Below are positions 13,501 through 25,387 of a stretch of DNA of 64,000 bases, in pieces. This DNA comes from Daphnia pulex (lineage: Eukaryota > Arthropoda > Branchiopoda > Diplostraca > Daphniidae): assembly GCF_021134715.1 (NCBI RefSeq), contig NC_060023.1:10788001-10852000 (forward strand), given 5' to 3'. Within the stretch, counting starts at the first letter, position 1. Each line of letters begins with the position of its first letter. Below the pieces are notes generated by a model. That model was not told the origin of the DNA, ran no database searches, and worked only from the letters and a program-made list of their open reading frames with translations. A program made the translations under genes and the position numbers.

Positions 13501-16154
13501 AGAAGAAGAATCTCTTTGATGGATATCGTGTTTCACGACACGTCGTCTCCTCTCATGCCCGGCAATGGCTCAACTCACGAAAACGGCATTGATATTGAAA
13601 AAAAGAAAAGAAAGTGCTCCGTCCGAAATAAATCAAAAACGAAATCGACTCAAAGTTGCACCGATTTTCTTCGAATAACTCATCGGGCACCAGACGTGCG
13701 TTACGAATTCCCGTTGACCGGATGGATGCTGGATCGAGAAGAAAAATAAATAAAAAGAGAGAGACCGGTAGCGTGAAAATGTGAAACTAACAAGCGGGGA
13801 AAAAAAAATAAGAAATAGGAAAAAACAAGAAAGAACTTTGTTGGCATCGTACAACAACTTTCTAAATCGTCGTCAAACTCTACACGAGTTGCATATAAAC
13901 TCTCTCTCTCTCTCCTTCTTATTCCTGGATGGATAGCGTAAATCCTTGTGATGTAAAATCCCGCGGGCGCTTAGCCAAAAAAAAAAAAAAGGGGGGGGGG
14001 GATTATTTGAAAAGGGACACGGCGTAGAATAACACGGACGGGATTGCGACTGATGCGGGGGAGTTGTTAGTGGGTGGGGGGGGGGGGATCCGCATCCGGA
14101 TTTGAATCATGACCTCCTTTTGGGAAGTATCGGTAACCGTCGAGTTACGCAAATGAAAAATTGAATTGATTTAAAAACAAAAACAAAAAATAGAGAGTCA
14201 AATTTTGATTCATTTTCTTTGGCGAAAGAATGGCGTCATATAGCCATCGGCTACGTGACACGACGAATTATTTTTTTTTCTCGAATGTGTGTCGACTCTA
14301 TTTTTTTTTTTATTTTTTAATTAGCCGGCCGAATTATCATTCCGGGAAATCTGCAAGCCGGACACGTATAAATTACTCGCAATAAAAAACCATCAAAAGA
14401 AAACATTTTTTCTTTGAAAAAAAAAAAAAAAAATTCTTAAGTGAATTTTTCTTGCGTAATCCAAAAGTTAGTATCTTCCCCTCTGCTTCTATTTTTGACC
14501 ACCCCCTCGTGTTTGACCTGGAAACTTTTTTTTCTTCTTCTTCTTCTTCTAAAAAAGATAAAAATTTTCTTTTTTATCCTTTTCCCCCTTACGTTTCTTT
14601 TTATCTCTTTTCTTAAAGGGGGGGTCCTCTGGAAAGAAAAAAAGGGGGGAAATTTCAATCGGACCAAATCTGATGAAGGAAAAAGATATATTTCCTCGGC
14701 CATCTGTGCGCCACCGTCCCTCGACTGTTGAATCACCTGCCTTGTTCTATCATAACGTAACGATCAGCTCACACAAGTCTAGAGCCAAAACGGGGCGGAC
14801 CGCTGACTTATTCGCCTTGCGTTTTCAAATGAAAAACGTGGAAGAAAGAGAACGGCAACTGTAGGAGGAGAATGGAGAAAGCGGTTGGCGCTCTGTGGCG
14901 AACTGAACGAACGAACGTAACGACAAATGTCGCTGCATTCAAATCCCCCCACCCCAACTCCTACCTTACCCAATCTCACATGAGCAGCGCGAGCCGGTTT
15001 CCCCCTTCCTTCACCTTTCTCCCCAATTTTATTCGTGAGTCTCCGTGTGTCAAACGTCGTGTAAGACACAAGACTTGAAATCACGGCCCCTTAATTACAG
15101 TCTGATTGTCGGGAGTTATGTCACGTTCCAAAATAGAAAATGACAATCGCGAAATTTACCAACGCCCCCCTCCACTCGTCAATTCCACGTTCTCCCCCGA
15201 AAACTCGTGAAAATCCCTCGACAATGTGACGTATCTCATTACGAGCCAGTTCCGGCCTAAACTTCAGAAAAAAATAAAAGAATTGAGGTCCCAACCCCAA
15301 AAGAAAATAAACGTCAAGAAGGAGGGGCTAACCTGATTTGTTGGACGTGCAATCACGCGACCAGCAGACGTGGAATCGAGGAAATGTGTAAACACAATAA
15401 CGGGGCTAACGTTTAACTTGGAAGAAGGAAATTCAAATTTTCCCTCTAATCAATTTTGTTTATCAAAATAAAAAACCCGCCACTTTCTCCTAGACAGTCC
15501 AGTTAGCCCAGGAGCTATACACAGGTGATAAAATGCAATCAATCCCTCATCATCATCCCCAGTAGTAGTGATTAGTCGAATCTTGTGCAGCACCGGGCAT
15601 CAAATCCAACACATTCGAATCGCAGAGAGGCGGGCAATTTGAAAAATAGAAAAAGGGAAAGCAGGAACCGGAGCAACCGATCGCTGAAATAAAAGAACCT
15701 AACCAAAAACTACTCCAACAAAAACTGGAACTTCTTTTTTAAAATTATTTCTTTTCTCTTTCATCTTCAATTAAGGAAAGAAGGAGCGAGTGAAAGAGAA
15801 AAGGAAAGACAAAAAAAAGAAACGACCTTTTCGGTATGGTCGTAAAAAATAAAAAAAAGGCGAATAAGTAGAAGAAAACCAGTTGTTGGTTTGTGTGTGT
15901 GTGTCTGCCGGGCCAAATAACAGACGCTCGGAGAAAGGGAATTCGAGAGAAAACAAATTACAGACACACAACCGACTTTAGCAGGAGGAAAGAAGAAGAA
16001 GAAGAAGAAGAAGAGAGAGGAGAAAAAAACTCCAAATCATCCCCTTTAGCCATATGTGAGAACTCTCACTTTCACCTAAAAATTCATTTCAAATTCATAA
16101 AATTTTTGGTTTTTTTTACCTGTGCCGGATTGGTACGAAGGCTGGCGACGCCAT
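4582..16154 (-). CDS. Secreted double-domain animal haem peroxidase; N-terminal domain degenerate
   Basis: Coding exons: 16120-16154 (probable first), 12500-12756, 10452-10554, 9740-9954, 9500-9670, 8739-9427, 8171-8651, 7993-8101, 7754-7920, 7544-7679, 6266-7475, 5299-5753, 4902-5223, 4582-4833. Total 4,602 nt, 1,533 residues. A signal peptide (LAIAALLSLVVLAVAS) leads. Peroxidase domain 1 spans roughly residues 150-690 and domain 2 roughly 820-1470, followed by a Pro/Gln/Arg-rich tail. Domain 2 has FGQFLDHD (distal His about 931), SRATEN (catalytic Arg and Glu) and YRFGHSL (proximal His about 1176), all as in myeloperoxidase-type enzymes. Domain 1 has WAEFVQND, with Gln-Asn replacing Asp-His, and Leu (about 478) where the proximal His belongs, although ARVNES keeps Arg and Glu. 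Drosophila CG10211 is, to my knowledge, also a two-domain peroxidase. A likely role is extracellular oxidation or crosslinking in cuticle, egg or mucosal layers; this is inference. If the upstream exon is wrong, the start is the ATG at 12767 (1,525 residues). Confidence 0.88.
10908..10915. repeat. 8-bp target site duplication, left copy
   Basis: GAAAATCC directly flanks the left terminal inverted repeat of the element at 10916-11406. The identical octamer is found at 11407-11414. Confidence 0.8.
10916..11406. mobile_element. Non-autonomous hAT-type MITE
   Basis: The 491-bp element begins TAGTGTTTCAC and ends GTGAAACACTA, a perfect 11-bp terminal inverted repeat. It is flanked by the 8-bp direct repeat GAAAATCC, the target duplication length typical of hAT transposons. 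The subterminal regions are dense in TTAACGATAACG-like words in inverted orientation at the two ends. The core (about 11060-11260) is unique sequence with no transposase reading frame, so it must be mobilised by an element elsewhere. It sits in the peroxidase intron between exons 10452-10554 and 12500-12756. The identical target duplications and perfect terminal repeats suggest a fairly recent insertion. Confidence 0.85.
11407..11414. repeat. 8-bp target site duplication, right copy
   Basis: GAAAATCC, identical to the octamer at 10908-10915, immediately after the right terminal inverted repeat. Confidence 0.8.
12773..12808. repeat. Short tandem repeat of TTCAAAA next to a splice acceptor
   Basis: About five copies of a 7-bp unit lie just upstream (minus strand) of the peroxidase acceptor at 12757. 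On the coding strand it reads TTTTGAA repeats and so forms part of the weak pyrimidine tract of the long first intron. Confidence 0.8.
16120..16154 (-). other. Probable first coding exon of the double peroxidase
   Basis: An ATG at 16154 in good context (A at -3, G at +4) opens a 35-nt segment encoding MASPAFVPIRH and ending CACAG before GTAAAA. Spliced to the acceptor CTTGCAG ending at 12757 it runs in frame into RLAIAALLSL, giving a classic signal peptide with a basic n-region. The alternative ATG at 12767 lies inside the acceptor region and has a poor context. The intron would be 3,363 bp. The minus-strand sequence upstream of the ATG looks like 5' UTR to about 16290. Confidence 0.6.
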
Positions 16155-19100
16155 TCTTGCGACGAAGGATTTCGGCAGGATCGATTTCGGGGGTAGGCGC
16201 CCACAGTCACCGGAATGATGTCGGGCACCAGAACCAACAAAATTTGGCGATCAATCGGCAGGAGAAGCGACGAAAGGGTAAAAAAAAAACCAACAACTTT
16301 TTGTTTTTGTTCGTGTTCACACTGAAATAAACAACAACAACAACAAGCGAAATTGTGTTGTGATTGTCAGATAGTCGGTAGGTAAGACGACTGAGTTTTG
16401 TTATTTTCTTCTTTTCGGGTGTACGAGACTTGTCGTCTCAATGGCAGTCCATGGCACACTGAACCCTGAGCTGGGCGCAAAAGCGAGAGTGGATATATAC
16501 GAAGGAGGAGGTGGTGGTGGTGGGAAAGAAGTGGAGGGTATCCAGTGGGTGGTGGTGGTGGTAGAGAAGAAGGGAGGGATACACACACACACACCTGGCC
16601 GACTGACCCACCTTAACCGTCTCGGTTTGTTCGAGGCGGTCCTGCTGCGCCGAGAATAATAACATGTGGTCCTCTGGGGGCCCTCCACTGCACGGTGTAG
16701 TGTAAGTCTAGTAACAAGGGGGCCTTCTTTCTTCTCTCCTTCTCTCTGCGCTGGATAAGACGACGGCGGCAGCCAATGGGCGACTCCAAGAGGTGGGCCT
16801 TCCTGCTGGCGGCAGAGGAGAATCTCGTCAGCTCTACACACGTCAAAGTCGAGAGTTGGTCAACCGTCACTTTCACTCCGAGATTCGCCGTCACCCGTGC
16901 CAACTTACTACTACGGGGGAAAAAATAAAAATAGAAATGGGGAGATGATTCACACAAGTCTTTCTCTCTCTCTCGTCTCCATATCTAGTCCACAAGTGAA
17001 CAAGGAAAAAGTAGATTAAGAGGTCACTGGGTATAGTACAAACAAAGATCCTTACTACGACTACTACGACTACAAAGTGTCTTTTTTTTCTTTTGATGTT
17101 GAAAAGGAAATCAGGAATTAACTTTTTTTTTGGGGGGAGTAGTACGAAAATAATTTAGGTCAACTCGGGTCGGAGAAGATCGCGCCCCCATCGCTTGTAA
17201 ACGTCCTTGACACCTCTCTCTCTTTAGATGGTCAGGTGACCGTCACTTTCCATCCAGCCGAAAAAATTTGACTTGGCCAATATGTTGGGAAATGAAATAA
17301 CCACATCATTTGATTGACCAATATTTTTCCGGCGATTATCCGCCCTACAGGAATTTTGTGAATAAAACCGGTCCGCTCATTATCTGCTCCGGCAATCCGA
17401 CAGGGTCCGGCGTGCGGAACTTTTGATTTCGTTTGACACTGGGGGGACGAATCGGCGACAGTCTGTAAAAAAAAACCAAACCAAATCACATCAAGATTTG
17501 TACACAACTTGGGCAGCTCGAGGGGATTTTATCTTTAGATGATTAACAAAAAAAAGTGAAATTTGCGTGGAGATATTAACATATCGTAAATCATTTGAAC
17601 GAATCGAAAAAAAGAATTTCTAATCATTCAATTTTGAAAAGTCAACTTTTTTCTTTTTTCTTTTGCTCTTTCCACGTGGTTCAAACCGGAATCGGAGCAA
17701 GTCGGACGGAAAAATCGAGAGTTCTGGCGATGTTGGCAGACGGCCCAGTCTCCCCCCAGAGATCCAGTCAGGGCGTCCTGCTGCTGCTGCTGGCCGTGTA
17801 GTAAACGAAAGTGAAATTCCCTCCTATTCGCTCAGCGTCAGCTTGAACTTTTCGACTAGCAAAAAAAAAAAAAAAAACGAAAATAAAAATCTTCTCCGTT
17901 GTTTTGTTGTTGTAGTATCGAGCGGACGTGAAATCGCGGTCGGGAAAACAGCCAAACTTTCAACCTGCACAACAACAACTAAGCCAAGTCCAAAGCCAAT
18001 CGTTTTCTTTTTTCTTCTTCTTCTTCTTTACTACTACGGGAGAGAGAGAAAAAGTGTCTGTATAATGTTATATCTCTTACATACGTAACGAATCGACCTA
18101 CTGTGATGTAGTTGAATAAAAATAAAAATAAAAGGGACGGCCCGGTTCTCTTCAATAAATCGCACGAGATATCCTTGACACACAGCGATAAAGATCCTTA
18201 TAAATGTGGTTTTTCCCCCCTGCGTGAACTTGTGTAGCAATTATTTGGTTATTCCGTCGCGTTTCCGAGCCTTTGTGATCGGCCCAGGGAGTGCCATTAA
18301 AAAAAAAAAAAAAAGATGACGTAATTAATGGTATGGAATGTTTGAAGATCCGCCTATGTACCTTCACATTATATTGTCTTCTCAATGGGGAATCCGTCCT
18401 TCAACTTATAGTTATTCCGGTGGCTAATTCTTCCATTATTATGTACGATATAGTACATAAGATTCGGCCGGAATGGGAGAGACTCTGTCCGCTTATTAGA
18501 AGTCTCCAGAAAAGTACGAGTGAGTTGCTGCGGTGCCTGTCAGTCGCCTCACTTCCCCTTTCCCTTTCGAAAAACAAAAACAGAAAATGAAAAAAGGGAG
18601 TCATAATTTCGAGATTAAAAAGTCTCATAAAAACAACAACAACTATACCAGCTGGGGGATAAAAAAAAAAGGGAAACGAACGTTCATTCCTTCGAGCGTG
18701 ACCGTCCTTGCCGCGAGCCTGGAAGAAAACCAGTAACCGAAAAACAGCACACGCAAAGGAGGGGGGGAAACATTCGTGAATACAAGACGATGATGGGCAT
18801 AAGAATATAGAACAAAACGGTTTTTCTTTTACTAGTTCAAACTCTGGTCACAGACCTTTTGCTTTTAGATCCTGGAACATTTGCAAATAAATCCGTTTCA
18901 GGATTTTTTTCCACAAAGCGGATGTGACCGGACATGATGAATTTTTTTCCTTCCCAGACGTCATAATAATTTTTTTCGTAGAGTTAAAAGAGAGAAAGTT
19001 CCTGAAAATTTTGGGTTTTTTTTTTCTTCTAACCGACCGAGCCCCAAAAAAAACACACATGCCCAGATAGTCGACAGTCATCAGGGTCACGGAGACTGGC

Positions 19101-22100
19101 GCCGTTCGTCTTGCACCATCACCTGAATGGTAATACACCGGCAATCACGTCGGCCACCTGTTTACTTTTAATTACTATACTAATATTATGTAGCTAGAGG
19201 ACGGGAGGGGGGGGGAAAAGTGGCAGAGAGATGACCTTTGAATATTATCGAATGATTTTCGCTAATACAAATGCTGCAGTTGCTCAAACTCTCTCTTTCT
19301 TTTAAGATTATTTATAAATAACACAACTTTTTTGGGGAAAATATCGGTTGACTGTTCAATTTCCACACGTTTTCTCCACCTTATTTTTCTTTTTGAGAGT
19401 CAACCGGCATTTTGATTATGAGAACGACCCCCAAAAAATGGCCGATTCCATCTAGAAAATGGAGGACAGCACGAAATAGGAAAAAATAGTAAAAGAGAAA
19501 ACCTTGAGACTCTTCTAATCCGGACAAACGAACCTGAAAGGAGAAGAGGGCGAAGAAAGTTCAAATAAGTACCAAATCAATCAATGGGGGGATTATATGA
19601 ATTTGAGGGACGTGATTCTAGACCTAAAAGAATTAAAACAAATTTTCTCAAGTCAAACGCCGGCGGAGGGCATACCTGTAAAAATCCAGGATGACTCGAC
19701 AAAACTTGTCCATTTCGTGTGGGGGTGTACTACACAATAAAGGCGAAAACGTCCTTGAATAAGAAATTTACAAGCCACTGCATAGACAAGGGGATGTTGT
19801 TATTTGATTTACATCCCCTCGCCTTTCATTTGTTTCCTATATTTCTCGCCTATTGTCATTAGACAATGTAGCGCTGGCAAGGCCTTTTCGTCAAAGGAAA
19901 ACACGGAATCACTCGACAAGGCAGCGACGATTGTCGGGAAATGGCATAGAAAACCAAAAAAAAAAAAAAGGAAACAATTCCAAGTGTTACCTGTCATCTA
20001 TACGGTGGCGAAGACACAGAGAGATACACCAATTTTCTGTGTGCTGGAAAAAAAAGGATGCGGATCGTTGTCTCAAGGTTGCCGGAAGGAGAATCAAGAC
20101 GATTTCTGCGGAACGAACCAATCCAGTGTCCCCGAAGAAAAATAATACCAAGGCGGGAAACAAGAATCGTGTAACGAAAATCTCGAAGTTTTTTTTTTTT
20201 CAATTTCCACTACGCCGCGTTGATTCGTGCCGTGTGTTGATTTAATTGTAAAACGAAAAAAAGAAACCGAAAATAATTCATTTCCAAATTCAGGAGAGAC
20301 AACAAGGTCGGTGACGTGACATCTTGTCTCAAGTTCAATCTTCTCCTCCTCGTCTCAAAGTGGTTAAAAAAACGTCATTTCTTTATCACCTGTTGTTGGT
20401 GAAACATCTTCTTTTTTTTGTTTTCCCGCCCGGCCATAATCGTTTGGCAGAAGCTCTAAACGCATCAACTCCCGCCCCGTCATCTCGGCTTCGTTTTGCG
20501 TAACGTACAGTAGCACAAGAAGAGGACTCGAGTCGTCGTCTTTTCAAACTCGAGTGGGTCCTCTTCTTCTTTTGATGGTTTTACAACGCCGACCTTGGCC
20601 GTCCGTCAACAAGTGACTAGTAAGAAAAAGAAAAAGAAGAAAACCTGAAATAATAAAAAAAAGGAGAGGAATTTTAGTGACAAACTTTTTAGGTTGCAAC
20701 TTGCCAACACCTCATCACGCAACACGTCGTCTATAGCTGGTTGGTTACGGACCGTTGATGATTATGGGCCCCCGCATGCAAAGTCATTTAGTATTTAGTA
20801 ATTGCGCAGCACGTAGAGTGAGAGTGAGACACCCAACCAATTTCATTCTTTAGGCCGTCAGGATGATTCCGAATATGTTGATTTACATGCGGAGAGAGAG
20901 AGAGAGAGAATATAAGCGCAAAAATAGTGTAGAGGAGGAAAAATGGTGAATACAACATACCAGGACACTTTCACTTTCTTTCTTGTTATTATCTACGTAA
21001 GAATATTCCTCCAGAGGCGTCATCGACCGGACTCGGGTTCTTAATAACTCGGAAAATGGTTTTGTTTGGCTTCGTTCCCACTTCGAACCATTTCTTTTTT
21101 CTTCTTTCTAACTCGTAACCGAAAGATGGTCAGGAGTTACACAACAACAATTTGGAAACGGGTTTGGGTGAATGCAAATTAATTTAGACATAATGAAAGC
21201 TGTAAATTATATTATGTCCTTTTTACCAAAAAATATATTCGTCTGGTGGGCTCTGCCGAAATTGAATTTTGTGAAGGCCGCGGTCGTCAAACTACAAAAT
21301 ATTCAAAAAATGATCAAATAAATAAATTATAAAGGGGAATATGATAATGGAAAAGATGGACCGGCTCGTGCTTAACCCGGCGTCAGATTACCAGTTTCGA
21401 TAAGGGGAAAAAAAGAAATACAACAACTTCCAGGTTTAGGAAAAAATAAAATAAATTTTCTTTCCATCTCTTTCAAATTTCAACCAACACGAAATAGGAT
21501 TCCGAATCGGTCGACGACTCGGTCGGAATCGTTGATGCGGAACGGCGTACACGAGAAAAATAAAATCCTATCACGATCTTTCGTCTTCTTCTTTTCTCTA
21601 TAAAAAATAAAAAAAAAACCCGAAACGAATAAGAATCAAAAGTAATCCCCTATGTGTAGAGAGGAGAATACAATCAAGGACATTGTTAGTTTAACAATTC
21701 CAGAAAGAAAATCTCCTATTGGGCTTCTCAAATTCGTTTTTCTCCTTCATCTTCTTTCGTCAGAAACATCTAAATTCGATTTTTTTTTTAAGATTTCAAG
21801 ACCTAGCCGGGGTTGTTGCTCCTGGATATATCGTGTAGTTAAAACTCTTTCAGTTCTGGTTTGACCCCGAGATCGTGCAAGAGCTCGGTGGCGGCGGTGG
21901 TGGCCATCAACTGGCAGCAACAACAAAAAAGAGTTTCCACTCAATTGGTGCTGGACGTGTAGATGAGATCTGGTTTTGGGTCGGCCGGCTCAACCCGTTG
22001 GGTTCCTCAATTTTGTTCAAAGATCATTGTCCTAATGTGTCCTCGCCCCTCAACTGATTATTTGACCAAAAGACACGATCTCGAGACAAAACACTTTCCA

Positions 22101-25100
22101 ATCGATAAATTCCGATTTTCCTGAAAACTTTTTAATTAGCAAAAGTTAAAAAAGAAAAAAAAGGAATTGGGACAAATGGAGAGAAGACGAAAAAATAAAC
22201 ACGTTCAAAGCAAAATGTGTGTGTGTGACGGGCGAAATTTTCTCTCTCCATTTCGCTCCAGGTGATTTATGATTCCCCGACTGTGCCAATAGAACGGGCA
22301 CGCAGAGCTGGCACACAAGAGCGTGCTGACCCATTTTCGATTCTTCTGCCAATATTGTTCGCACTGTGGTCAGCCCTATTGGCGCTCGCCTAGCTAAGGT
22401 CAACCGTCGTCTGTGTGATTGACATAAATTGATCGGTCCGCGATTTCCACCGCATATGAAATAATCTGCCCAGTCATGCTCACGTAGGCTACCGTCTCTC
22501 GTGTGTCTATAATAACTGCCGATGTTACGTGCGTCTTTTTTCTGGGGGAATTTCGGTGGGCATTTCGACATACCGGATTCTCGAATGATGAAAAGGTCAA
22601 ACGAAAAAAGGGAAAATAACTTTCGATTCTTTTTTGCTGTGCGTTTCCATCTGACATTTCAGCCAGGAATAAAAGAAAAACCTGTTTTTCGATGTTGAGC
22701 ATACACCAGGGAGGGCCAACAACTTCGGAGGAGAAATATCCGACACACAGAGAAAATGCGAGAGAGTTTGTTCGTGTGTTTGTGTAGAAAAAGAAGAAAG
22801 GGAGAGGAATATATAAATAAGATGAAGGTTTCAGATAGATTCTTCTTCTTCTTCTTTCTTTTCTTTTCTATACAAACAGACTATCCAGCCGAGTCAAATA
22901 TACACACGGCGATGTAGGACTTGTCCGCCGAGCAAGTCCGATGGCTCTCGGTTGATATAAGGTACAAGGTCACCACCTTCCTGGTCATCCCAAGACTAGA
23001 AGCAAGACACTCAAAGAAGAAGAAGAGAAATACCTGATGTCTGTGTAGTTTTTTTTGTTTATTATCTTGCGCTCCTCATCATTGGAATAGGACGACCCTG
23101 GAGACGATATTGGGATGGATGTCCAGTCTCTTTCAGCTCCTTTCTCTCTCTCTCTCCTCTTCGACTCTGCAGGTAATAAAAAAGACAAACGAAAAATATA
23201 AACAAAATGGTTAAATGTAATAGACCCATAGAGTTCAGGACCCACTGGGGGGAAAATAGGTAAAAAGTAGTCGAAAATAGCTGTTATCCCCCCATCTCCA
23301 AATGAAAATGGAACACAATCAGGATTGGTGGATTGTTGTGTTGAAAGAAGAAATAGGGGGGGACTGGGTCACTGTGCTTAACCTTGTGCCCCATCGCCCA
23401 TATAAACACCGAGACCAAAAGAGAAACAAAAAGTCGGTTGTCAGTTGGGATATTTGTTAAAATCCCAATGCCACCCAGCAGAATATAGAAAAGAGTCAAA
23501 ATGTATGTGCACACCTTTACACCCAAATGTGGAAGAAGATTCTTTTCTGTAACTACCTCAACAGTTGGGCAGGCCCTGACCTTGCCAAGAGGCTCTAGGG
23601 TTGCCATGAAAATATTTTTTCTAAAACGTTTACGAATCAAATAAAACGGATAACATTCATTTGAATCGATAAAGGGGGACACCAGCTGGGCAGCTGGTCC
23701 CTTCCAAAACATTCGAAAACCAGGAAAAATGTTTCTCAGTTGTTACGTGTGTTCAACAATGCGAGGATGAACGAACAGACAAGATGTAGGAAACTCTCCA
23801 GCAGGCCCTTTAACAACCGAAGAAGAAGAAGGGTGAGAATGACTCGGTTGGTTGGCAGCGAAAAAAGAAAAGAGATGAAAAACACAATTCCACGATGGCC
23901 GATTATGGCATAATTGGATACACCAGCAGGTCTCGAGAGAAAAAAGGGAATTACCGTATACTTATATGGGCTGGTCATCAGCAGGGCGAAGCCATAGGGT
24001 TGTTGGATACGTTTGAAAGTATAGAAAAACATGTATATACTTAAATATTGGGAAGCGAGTTCTTCTCCAGCGGCCATTTAGACACATTTCCAGTTTCTTC
24101 TTCACGTCCTCGAGGGGCTTTGGGAGTCCTTTTTTTTTCTATTATCAGCTATAAAGTTAAGCTTCGAGAACCTAAAAGAAAAGAAAAATAAAATGAAAAA
24201 GAATCCATTTTGAAGGGCATTTCGACTATATAACACTGGCAGACATCCCCAAGTTCTTTTCTTCAAGATTTTGACTTTCAAGGCCACAAGATTATTCCAC
24301 AACAGCATCATTATTCACGACACATCGTGTCCAATTGGATATCACATGGTTTTTTGGCCACCTCGAAAGCGTTATTATGAAAATTTCGCGTCAAGAATGA
24401 CTTAACACGTGGGGAGAGATAACTATTTACACACACACACCAGCTGATTGACCATGTCGAATTTATTAACCTTGGATTGATCTTAATTCATTCAGACATG
24501 TGGCGATTGAAATGCATCGCCGACATAATCTAGTTTGATTGCCAAAATTGATTGCAAACCAGTTGCCACTTACTTATGGCAGAAATGTGATGTGTTGCAC
24601 ACGTCGTCGATCTCGGCCATTGTGGTCGAATATCGTCGATAAAGGAGACGGTGACGTTTGGTTATTTCACGGCTCGTTGCAATAGCTCAACTTTCGATTT
24701 TATTCCACTCCGTTTCACTTCATCCAAGGGCTTCATCATCCGTGTAAACATCACTTTCCAACATTGTTGTTTTTTTAATGCAAGAGTTTCACATTCCACG
24801 AGCATTTTGATTCTGGCAAAACGTCTTCTTCGAAATCCCGACCTCATTTTCACCCAGCCAAAACATTGCCAATTATCTTGAATTCGGAAGAAAAGGGGGA
24901 AACAAAAACACGTTTCGTTCCAATCTTTTGAAATCATTATATAAAATGAGGTTATCTCCTGGGGAATTGCTTCCTGCACCAAAAAAAAAGTTCACTAGTC
25001 CATGTATTATTTCCGAACAAAAGCTAGCGGTTACCACATTTCCGGCGGCCAGGATATAATTGATTTGTTGTCTGCGGTTTTCACACAAAAATCTCCCTCC

Positions 25101-25387
25101 ATTTTTCCTCAAAAAAATCTTGTCTGCTCAACGTTGCACGAGGTTGTTATTTTGGACAGAAGATGGCGATGGCGCTTTACCATTTTAGCAGAATAAATTT
25201 TTTTTTTTGGCCTACAGAAAAGGAAAGAAGCTATGGCGTTTAGATAAATTGTTTCTTCTTGAGAAAGCCGTCGAGGTTGGGCTTGTAGAGGCCGAAATTT
25301 ATTAATTTTCTATAAGGTCTCTATTAAAACGTGTGGAATTATAAAGCCGCCAACATTTTGCCCAAGTCTAATTCACCGTCGGTGGCC
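16155..25387. other. Gene-poor spacer between the divergent peroxidase and USP22 genes
   Basis: About 9.2 kb without a reading frame that I can tie to a protein family or a consistent exon chain. It is rich in (GA)n/(CT)n tracts, A and T homopolymers and TTC/GAA runs, for example around 16500-16560, 18015-18030, 20890-20910 and 22840-22860. Likely contents are 5' UTR or promoter DNA for the peroxidase, upstream control DNA for USP22, and spacer. A minus-strand open frame of about 60-100 codons at 24662-24982 is basic and unsupported. Confidence 0.5.

Noticed and set aside
14075-14150. tRNA-like B-box (GATTCAAATCC, minus strand) beside poly-G
   Set aside because: No cloverleaf with a paired acceptor stem could be formed by eye. 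At most it is a degraded tRNA-derived repeat.
22146-22571. Minus-strand open frame of 141 codons
   Set aside because: No domain pattern, no splice logic, and it ends in a Phe/Ser run typical of random AT-rich DNA.
24662-24982. Minus-strand open frame with a basic stretch near the USP22 promoter
   Set aside because: No motif, splice context or family resemblance was recognised, and an equally long frame exists on the other strand. Left unannotated.
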